Shown here: positions 1-7,758 of the stretch, piece after piece
Numbering within the stretch: position 1 is the stretch's first letter
Layout: the number at the start of each line of letters is the position of its first letter
Assembly (NCBI GenBank): GCA_002189035.1
Contig: NEEC01000216.1
Span: 1-33,329 of the forward strand
Length of the DNA stretch: 33,329 nt
Reading direction: 5' to 3'
DNA from: Utricularia gibba
Taxonomy: Eukaryota; Streptophyta; Magnoliopsida; Lamiales; Lentibulariaceae
The notes under the pieces: model-generated
The model's database searches: none
The model's input: the letters and a program-made list of their open reading frames with translations, nothing else
Told to the model about the DNA's origin: nothing
Position numbers and translations under genes: made by a program

Positions 1-293
1 GGGTGATGTCGTTGGGAACTTCGTTCGACCCAAGGTTCTGTCTGACTCCTTTGCCAATCGGGTCCTACTCGACGAAAATCGTGATGCAGTTATTGAAGTT
101 AGGATGTCATGAGCACCCAAAATGGTTTTCTCAACCGCATGCTTTATATTTGAGGAGGCTCTCGTGGGGCAACGGTATCGAGCAGGAGGTCGAGTCGAGC
201 TCGGGCCCATAGTCATTTGTAGCTCGGCAAAAAACTTGATGCATTTATTAACGTTGGGTTTTAATAGAACGCCTACATTGTTTTCTCAAGGAA
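1..293. repeat. Partial satellite unit at the left edge
   Basis: The window opens shortly after where a HindIII site would be, at GGGTGATGTCG, and runs to the site at 294. It has GGGAACTTCGTTC (B2 form) at its start and CCATAG with CTTGATGC (A1-B1 form) later, then TTTTAATAGAACGCC before the HindIII site. The array therefore extends beyond the left edge. Confidence 0.95.
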
Positions 294-1623
294 AAGCTTG
301 TCGTTTTTGGGCGGGTTCTGAACTTCGTTCTGACCCCAGGTTCGGTCTGACTCCTTTGCCACATCGGGTCCTACTCGACGAAAATCGTGTGATGCAGTTA
401 TTGAAGTTAGGATGTCATGAGCACCCAAAATGGTTTTCTCAACCGCATGCTTTATATTTGATAAGGGCTCTCGTGGGGCAACGGTATCGAGCAGGAGGTC
501 GAGTCGAGCTCGGCCCAGAGTCATTTGTAGCCCGACAAAAAAATTGATGCATTTATTAACGTTCGGCGCTATTAGGCTGCCTACATAGTTTCTCAAGGAA
601 AAGCTTGTCGTTTCTGCGCGGGTGATGTCGTTGGGAACTTCGTTCGGACCCAAGGTTCTGTCTGACTCCTTTGCCACATCGGGTCCTACTCGACGAAAAT
701 CGTGATGCAGTTATTGAAGTTAGGATGTCATGAGCACCCAAAATGGTTTTCTCAACCGCATGCTTTATATTTGAGGAGGCGCTCTCGTGGGGCAACGGTA
801 TCGAGTAGGAGGTCGAGTCGAGCTCGGGCCCATAGTCATTTGTAGCTCGGCAAAAAACTTGATGCATTATTAACGTTGGTTTTAATAGAACGCCTACATT
901 GTTTTCTCAAGGAAAAGCTTGTCGTTTTGGGCGGGTGATGTCGTTGTGAACTTCGTTCTGACCCAAGGTTCGGTCTGACTCCTTTGCCACATCGGGTCCT
1001 ACTCGACGAAAATCGTGATGCAGTTATTGAAGTTAGGATGTCATGAGCACCCAAAATGGTTTTCTCAACCGCATGCTTTATATTTGATAAGGGCTCTCGT
1101 GGGGCAACGGTATCGAGTAGGAGGTCGAGTCGAGCTCGGGCCCATAGTCATTTGTAGCCCGCAAAAAATTGATGCATTTATTAACGTTCGGCTTATTAGG
1201 CTGCCTACATAGTTTCTCAAGGAAAAGCTTGTCGTTTCTGGCGGGTGATGTCGTTGGGAACTTCGTTCGGACCCAAGGTTCTGTCTGACTCCTTTGCCAC
1301 ATCGGGTCCTACTCGACGAAAATCGTGATGCAGTTATTGAAGTTAGGATGTCATGAGCACCCAAAATGGTTTTCTCAACCGCATGCTTTATATTTGAGGA
1401 GGCGCTCTCGTGGGGCAACGGTATCGAGCAGGAGGTCGAGTCGAGCTCGGGCCCAGAGTCATTTGTAGCCGACAAAAATATTGATGCATTTATTAACGTT
1501 CGGCGCTATTAGGCTGCCTACATAGTTTCTCAAGGAAAAGCTTGTCGTTTTCTGCGCGGGTGATGTCGTTGGGAACTTCGTTCGGACCCAAGGTTCTGTC
1601 TGACTCCTTTGCCACATCGGGTC

Positions 1624-1660
1624 CTACTCGACGAAAATCGTGATGCAGTTATTGAAGTTA
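1624..1660. repeat. Near-invariant 37-bp core of the satellite unit (reference copy)
   Basis: The block from CTACTCGACG to ATTGAAGTTA is present in all 108 copies. By eye I found only five departures: G to A near 6294, G to A near 7537, loss of G near 10659, loss of a C near 19240, and an extra A near 22033. It contains three CpGs and a short dyad, ACGA-AAA-TCGT. Neighbouring parts of the unit vary far more. Constraint through a bound protein is one explanation and recent homogenisation another. The sequence alone cannot separate them. Confidence 0.8.
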
Positions 1661-1784
1661 GGATGTCATGAGCACCCAAAATGGTTTTCTCAACCGCATG
1701 CTTTATATTTGAGGAGGCGCTCTCGTGGGGCAACGGTATCGAGCAGGAGGTCGAGTCGAGCTCGGGCCCATAGTCATTTGTAGC
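1628..1784. repeat. Half-unit A of the dimeric satellite (157 bp, reference copy)
   Basis: Runs from TCGACGAAAA to GTCATTTGTAGC. It aligns with half-unit B, which follows directly. GATGCA occurs at 1642 here and at 1799 in B, 157 bp later. GGTTTTCTCAA starts at 1683 here, and its slightly shortened equivalent starts at 1839 in B, 156 bp later. Over 1642-1684 against 1799-1840 I count 29 identical positions in 43 columns with one gap. Half A contains the near-invariant core, the SphI and SacI sites, and the GAGGAGG/GATAAGG and CCATAG/CCAGAG variant positions. Confidence 0.85.
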
Positions 1785-1940
1785 TCGGCAAAAAACTTGA
1801 TGCATTTATTAACGTTGGTTTTAATAGGCTGCCTACATGGTTTCTCAAGGAAAAGCTTGTCGTTTTTGGCGGGTGATGTCGTTGTGAACTTCGTTCTGAC
1901 CCAAGGTTCGGTCTGACTCCTTTGCCACATCGGGTCCTAC
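1785..1940. repeat. Half-unit B of the dimeric satellite (156 bp, reference copy)
   Basis: Runs from TCGGCAAAAAACTTGATGC across the HindIII site at 1853 to CGGGTCCTAC. Its start parallels half A: TCGGC, an A-run and TTGATGCA here, against TCGAC, AAAA and GTGATGCA there, at the same relative place. The HindIII end, AAGGAAAAGCTT, corresponds to AACCGCATGCTT (SphI) in half A. Half B carries most of the length variation and the diagnostic differences between B1 and B2. Confidence 0.85.
1805..1840. repeat. Hypervariable tract of half-unit B (reference copy)
   Basis: The stretch between GATGCATT and TTTCTCAAGG differs from copy to copy. Forms seen include GTTGG, GGTTGG and GTTCGG followed by AATAGAACGCCTACATTG (near 890), AATAGGCTGCCTAAATGG (near 2755), AATAGGCCGCCTAAATGG (near 8355), CGCTATTAGGCTGCC (near 1503), AATAGGCCTACATTG (near 11783), AATTACATG (near 25921), AATAGTACATG (near 29010) and a nearly collapsed form near 31735. 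Most differences are small insertions or deletions. Confidence 0.8.
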
Positions 1941-2783
1941 TCGACGAAAATCGTGATGCAGTTATTGAAGTTAGGATGTCATGAGCACCCAAAATGGTTT
2001 TCTCAACCGCATGCTTTATATTTGAGGAGGCGCTCTCGTGGGGCAACGGTATCGAGCAGGAGGTCGAGTCGAGCTCGGGCCCATAGTCATTTGTAGCTCG
2101 GCAAAAAATTGATGCATTTATTAACGTTGGTTTTAATAGGCTGCCTACATGTTTTCTCAAGGAAAAGCTTGTCGTTTTTGGGCGGGTGATGTCGTTGTGA
2201 ACTTCGTTCTGACCCAAGGTTCGGTCTGACTCCTTTGCCACATCGGGTCCTACTCGACGAAAATCGTGATGCAGTTATTGAAGTTAGGATTCATGAGCAC
2301 CCAAAATGGTTTTCTCAACCGCATGCTTTATATTTGAGGAGGCGCTCGTGGGGCAACGGTATCGAGCAGGAGGTCGAGTCGAGCTCGGGCCCATAGTCAT
2401 TGTAGCTCGGCAAAAAAATTGATGCATTTATTAACGTTGGTTTTAAGGCTGCCTACATAGTTTCTCAAGGAAAAGCTTGTCGTTTTTGGCGGGTGATGTC
2501 GTTGGAACTTCGTTCTGACCAAGGTTCTGTCTGACTCCTTTGCCACATCGGGTCCTACTCGACGAAAATCGTGATGCAGTTATTGAAGTTAGGATGTCAT
2601 GAGCACCCAAAATGGTTTTCTCAACCGCATGCTTTATATTTGAGGAGGCGCTCTCGTGGGGCAACGGTATCGAGCAGGAGGTCGAGTCGAGCTCGGGCCC
2701 ATAGTCATTTGTAGCTCGGCAAAAAACTTGATGCATTTATTAACGTTGGTTTTAATAGGCTGCCTAAATGGTTTTCTCAGGAA

Positions 2784-4635
2784 AAGCTTGTCGTTTTTGG
2801 GCGGGTGATGTCGTTGTGAACTTCGTTCTGACCAAGGTTCGGTCTGACTCCTTTGCCACATCGGGTCCTACTCGACGAAAATCGTGATGCAGTTATTGAA
2901 GTTAGGATGTCATGAGCACCCAAAATGGTTTTCTCAACCGCATGCTTTATATTTGAGGAGGCGCTCTCGTGGGGCAACGGTATCGAGCAGGAGGTCGAGT
3001 CGAGCTCGGCCCAGAGTCATTTGTAGCCCGCAAAAAATATTGATGCATTTATTAACGTTCGGCTATTAGGCTGCCTACATAGTTTCTCAAAGAAAAGCTT
3101 GTCGTTTCTGGCGGGTGATGTCGTTGGAACTTCGTTCGGACCCAAGGTTCTGTCTGACTCCTTTGCCACATCGGGTCCTACTCGACGAAAATCGTGATGC
3201 AGTTATTGAAGTTAGGATGTCATGAGCACCCAAAATGGTTTTCTCAACCGCATGCTTTATATTTGAAGGCGCTCTCGTGGGGCAACGGTATCGAGCAGGA
3301 GGTCGAGTCGAGCTCGGCCCATAGTCATTTGTAGCTCGGCAAAAAAATTGATGCATTTATTAACGTTGGTTTTAGGCTGCCTAAATGTTTTCTCAAGGAA
3401 AAGCTTGTCGTTTTTGGGCGGGTGATGTCGTTGTGAACTTCGTTCTGACCAAGGTTCGGTCTGACTCCTTTGCCACATCGGGTCCTACTCGACGAAAATC
3501 GTGATGCAGTTATTGAAGTTAGGATGTCATGAGCACCCAAAATGGTTTTCTCAACCGCATGCTTTATATTTGAGGAGGCGCTCTCGTGGGGCAACGGTAT
3601 CGAGCAGGAGGTCGAGTCGAGCTCGGGCCCAGAGTCATTTGTAGCCCGACAAAAAATTGATGCATTTATTAACGTTCGGCCTATTAGGCTGCCTACATAG
3701 TTTCTCAAGGAAAAGCTTGTCGTTTCTGCGGGTGATGTCGTTGGGAACTTCGTTCGGACCCAAGGTTCTGTCTGACTCCTTTGCCACATCGGGTCCTACT
3801 CGACGAAAATCGTGATGCAGTTATTGAAGTTAGGATGTCATGAGCACCCAAAATGGTTTTCTCAACGCATGCTTTATATTTGAGGAGGCGCTCTCGTGGG
3901 GCAACGGTATCGAGCAGGAGGTCGAGTCGAGCTCGGGCCCATAGTCATTTGTAGCGGCAAAAAATTGATGCATTTATTAACGTTGGTTTTATAGGCTGCC
4001 TACATGTTTTCTCAAAAAGCTTGTCGTTTTTGGGCGTGATGTCGTTGTGAACTTCGTTCTGACCAAGGTTCGGTCTGACTCTTTGCCACATCGGGTCCTA
4101 CTCGACGAAAATCGTGATGCAGTTATTGAAGTTAGGATGTCATGAGCACCCAAAATGGTTTTCTCAACCGCATGCTTTATATTTGAGGAGGCGCTCTCGT
4201 GGGCAACGGTATCGAGCAGGAGGTCGAGTCGAGCTCGGGCCCAGAGTCATTTGTAGCCGGCAAAAAATTGATGCATTTATTAACGTTCGGCGCTATAGGC
4301 TGCCTACATGTTTCTCAAGGAAAAGCTTGTCGTTTCTGCGCGGGTGATGTCGTTGGAACTTCGTTCGGACCCAAGGTTCTGTCTGACTCCTTTGCCACAT
4401 CGGGTCCTACTCGACGAAAATCGTGATGCAGTTATTGAAGTTAGGATGTCATGAGCACCCAAAATGGTTTTCTCAACCGCATGCTTTATATTTGAGGAGG
4501 CGCTCTCGTGGGGCAACGGTATCGAGCAGGAGGTCGAGTCGAGCTCGGGCCCATAGTCATTTGTAGCTCGGCAAAAAACTTGATGCATTTATTAACGTTG
4601 GTTTTAATAGGCTGCCTAAATGGTTTTCTCAGGAA
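2784..4635. repeat. Dimeric higher-order repeat, three copies of ~617 bp
   Basis: A2-B2 units (2784, 3401, 4017; CCAGAG then CGTTCGG) alternate strictly with A1-B1 units (3095, 3713, 4323; CCATAG then TTTTAGG, TTTTATAGG or TTTTAATAGG). Dimer lengths are 617, 616 and 619 bp. The second dimer ends in a shortened junction, TTCTCAAAAAGCTT near 4009, in place of TTCTCAAGGAAAAGCTT. This is the simplest periodic order in the window. Confidence 0.8.
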
Positions 4636-7600
4636 AAGCTTGTCGTTTTTGGGCGGGTGATGTCGTTGTGAACTTCGTTCTGACCCAAGGTTCGGTCTGT
4701 CTCCTTTGCCAAATCTGGTCCTACTCGACGAAAATCGTGATGCAGTTATTGAAGTTAGGATTTCATGAGCACCCAAAATGGTTTTCTCAACCGCATGCTT
4801 TATATTTGAGGAGGCGCTCTCGTGGGGCAACGGTATCGAGCAGGAGGTCGAGTCGAGCTCGGCCCATAGTCATTTGTAGCTCGGCAAAAAACTTGATGCA
4901 TTTATTAACGTTGGTTTTAATAGGCGCCTAATAGGTTTTCTCAAGGAAAAGCTTGTCGTTTTGGGCGGGTGATGTCGTTGTGAACTTCGTTCTGACCATA
5001 GGTTCGGTCTGACTCCTTTGCCACATCGGGTCCTACTCGACGAAAATCGTGATGCAGTTATTGAAGTTAGGATGTCATGAGCACCCAAAATGGTTTTCTC
5101 AACCGCATGCTTTATATTTGAGGAGGCGCTCTCGTGGGGCAACGGTATCGAGCAGGAGGTCGAGTCGAGCTCGGGCCCATAGTCATTTGTAGCTCGGCAA
5201 AAAATTGATGCATTTATTAACGGTTGGTTTTAATAGGCTGCCTAAATGGTTTTCTCATGGAAAAGCTTGTCGTTTTGGGCGGGTGATGTCGTTGTGAACT
5301 TCGTTCTGACCCAAGGTTCGGTCTGTCCTTTGCCAAATCTGGTCCTACTCGACGAAAATCGTGATGCAGTTATTGAAGTTAGGATTTCATGAGCACCCAA
5401 AAGGTTTTCTCAACCGCTGCTTTATATTTGATAAGGCACTCTCGTGGGGCAACGGTATCGAGCAGGAGGTCGAGTCGAGCTCGGCCCAGAGTCATTTGTA
5501 GCCCGCAAAAAATTGATGCATTTATTAACGTTCGGTTATTAGGCTGCCTACATAGTTTCTCAAGGAAAAGCTTGTCGTTTCTGCGCGGTGATGTCGTTGG
5601 GAACTTCGTTCGGACCCAAGGTTCTGTCTGACTCCTTTGCCACATCGGGTCCTACTCGACGAAAATCGTGATGCAGTTATTGAAGTTAGGATGTCATGAG
5701 CACCCAAAATGGTTTTCTCAACCGCATGCTTTATATTTGAGGAGGCGCTCTCGTGGGGCAACGGTATCGAGCAGGAGGTCGAGTCGAGCTCGGGCCCATA
5801 GTCATTTGTAGCTCGGCAAAAAACTTGATGCATTTATTAACGGTTGGTTTTAATAGGCTGCCTCAATGGTTTTCTCAAGGAAAAGCTTGTCGTTTTTGGG
5901 CGGGTGATGTCGTTGTGAACTTCGTTCTGACCCAAGGTTCGGTCTGTCTCCTTTGCCAAATCTGGTCCTACTCGACGAAAATCGTGATGCAGTTATTGAA
6001 GTTAGGATTTCATGAGCACCCAAAATGCTTTTTCAATCGCATGCTTTGTATTTGAGGAGGCGCTCTAGTGGGGCACGGTATCGGGCAAAAGGTCGAGTCG
6101 AGCTCTCCCAGAGTCATTTTAGCCTGTCAAAAAAAGTGATGCATTTATTAACGTTGGGTTTTAATAGGCTGCCTCCATGGTTTCTCAAGGAAAAGCTTGT
6201 CGTTTCTGGGCGGGTGATGTCTTTTGGAACTTCGTTCTGACCATAGGTTCGGTCTGACTCCTTTGCCACATCGGGTCCTACTCGACGAAAATCATGATGC
6301 AGTTATTGAAGTTATGATATCATGAGCACCCAAAATGGTTTTCTCAACCGCATGCTTTATATTTGATAAGGCGCTCTCGTGGGGCAACGGTATCGAGCAG
6401 GAGGTCGAGTCGAGCTCGGGCCCAGAGTCATTTGTAGCCCGACAAAAAATTGATGCATTTATTAACGTTCGGCTTATTAGGCTGCCTACATAGTTTCTCA
6501 AGGAAAAGCTTGTCGTTTCTGGGCGGGTGATGTCGTTGGGAACTTCGTTCGGACCCAAGGTTCTGTCTGACTCCTTTGCCACATCGGGTCCTACTCGACG
6601 AAAATCGTGATGCAGTTATTGAAGTTAGGATGTCATGAGCACCCAAAATGGTTTTCTCAACCGCATGCTTTATATTTGAGGAGGCGCTCTCGTGGGGCAA
6701 CGGTATCGAGCAGGAGGTCGAGTCGAGCTCGGGCCCATAGTCATTTGTAGCTCGGCAAAAAACATGATGCATTAATTAACGTTGGGTTTTAATAGCGCCT
6801 ACATTGTTTTCTCAAGGAAAAGCTTGTCGTTTTGGGCGGGTGATGTCGTTGTGAACTTCGTTCTGACCCAAGGTTCGGTCTGACTCCTTTGCCACATCGG
6901 GTCCTACTCGACGAAAATCGTGATGCAGTTATTGAAGTTAGGATGTCATGAGCACCCAAAATGGTTTTCTCAACCGCATGCTTTATATTTGATAAGGTGC
7001 TCTCGTGGGGCAACGGTATCGAGTAGGAGGTCGAGTCGAGCTCGGCCCATAGTCATTTGTAGCTCGGCAAAAAACTTGATGCATTTATTAACGTTGGTTT
7101 TAATAGGCTGCCTAAATGGTTTTCTCAAGGAAAAGCTTGTCGTTTTTGGGCGGGTGATGTCGTTGTGAACTTCGTTCTGACCATAGGTTCGGTCTGACTC
7201 CTTTGCCACATCGGGTCCTACTCGACGAAAATCGTGATGCAGTTATTGAAGTTAGGATGTCATGAGCACCCAAAGTGGTTTTCTCAACCGCATGCTTTAT
7301 ATTTGAGGAGGCGCTCTCGTGGGCAACGGTATCGAGCAGGAGGTCGAGTCGAGCTCGGGCCCAGAGTCATTTGTAGCCCGACAAAAATATTGATGCATTT
7401 ATTAACGTTCGGCGCTATTAGGCTGCCTACATAGTTTCTCAAGAAAAGCTTGTCGTTTCTGCGCGGGTGATGTCGTTGGGAACTTCGTTCGGACCCAAGG
7501 TTCTGTCTGACTCCTTTGCCACATCGGGTCCTACTCAACGAAAATCGTGATGCAGTTATTGAAGTTAGGATGTCATGAGCACCCAAAATGGTTTTCTCAA

Positions 7601-7758
7601 CCGCATGCTTTATATTTGAGGAGGCGCTCTCGTGGGGCAACGGTATCGAGCAGGAGGTCGAGTCGAGCTCGGGCCCATAGTCATTTGTAGCTCGGCAAAA
7701 AACTTGATGCATTTATTAACGTTGGTTTTAATAGGCGCCTAAATGTTTTCTCAAGGAA
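4636..7758. repeat. Ten-unit higher-order repeat, copy 1 (3,123 bp)
   Basis: The ten units have an order that recurs in the next 3,123 bp. In order: K form (GTCTGTCTCC, CCAAATCTGG, TTTCATG); plain A1; K with GATAAGGCACTC and B2 tail; A1 with GCCTCAATGG tail; M unit (GCTTTTTCAATCGC, GGGCAAAAGG); unit with GATGTCTTTTGG and GATATCATG; A1 with CATGATGCATTAATT; Y unit (GATAAGGTGC, GAGTAGG); unit with ACCATAGGTTCGG and A2-B2; A1. Rare variants such as GCCTCAATGG and CATGATGCATTAATT occur only in the two copies, as far as I could see. Confidence 0.9.
5883..6192. repeat. Divergent M-form unit in copy 1 of the ten-unit repeat
   Basis: This unit differs from its neighbours by clustered substitutions and losses: GCTTTTTCAATCGCATGC for GGTTTTCTCAACCGCATGC, GCTTTGTATTTG, CTCTAGTGGGGCACGG, GGGCAAAAGGTCG, CTCCCAGAGTCATTTTAGCCTGTC and TGCCTCCATGG. 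Its half A looks older than those around it, while its core is intact. The matching unit in copy 2 is 9008-9311. Confidence 0.85.

Larger units (their letters stand above)
1538..1852. repeat. Representative full-length satellite unit (HindIII to HindIII, 315 bp)
   Basis: Useful as a reference copy. It carries the marker sites most copies share: HindIII (AAGCTT) at its start, SphI (GCATGC), SacI (GAGCTC) and ApaI (GGGCCC). By hand count it is about 48% G+C, with CpG-rich patches around the core and around the SacI site, and A/T-rich patches at CTTTATATTTG and at the A-run plus GCATTTATTAA. No initiation context, splice pattern or codon structure sets any frame apart. Confidence 0.9.
294..2783. 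repeat. Irregular array segment, units 1-8
   Basis: Eight units of 307-315 bp without a fixed order. Unit 294-600 is A2-B2 but lacks about ten bases (the GATGTCGTTG stretch) near 315. Unit 915-1224 is mixed, with CCATAG (A1) followed by a B2 tail. Unit 1225-1537 is A2-B2. Units 1538-2783 are a run of A1 units. The tail at about 2440-2472 combines GGTTTTAA (B1) with ACATAGTTTCTC (B2), so it looks like a recombinant between forms. No non-satellite sequence is present. Confidence 0.9.

Noticed and set aside
1565-1595. CENP-B-box-like sequence (TCGTTGG-AA-TTCG)
   Set aside because: GTCGTTGG(G)AACTTCG shares TCGTTGGAA with the box, but the required TTCG at the start and CGGG at the end are not in place, and B1 units read GTTGTGAAC instead. 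The likeness looks accidental.
1696-1712. TATA-like promoter (GCTTTATATTTG)
   Set aside because: A short A/T-rich patch in every unit with no associated gene or initiation signal. Satellite transcription is possible but the sequence does not show it.
1731-1775. Restriction-like palindromes (CGAGCTCG, GGGCCC, GCATGC) as regulatory sites
   Set aside because: They are simply part of each unit and useful as marker sites. Nothing indicates operator or regulatory function.
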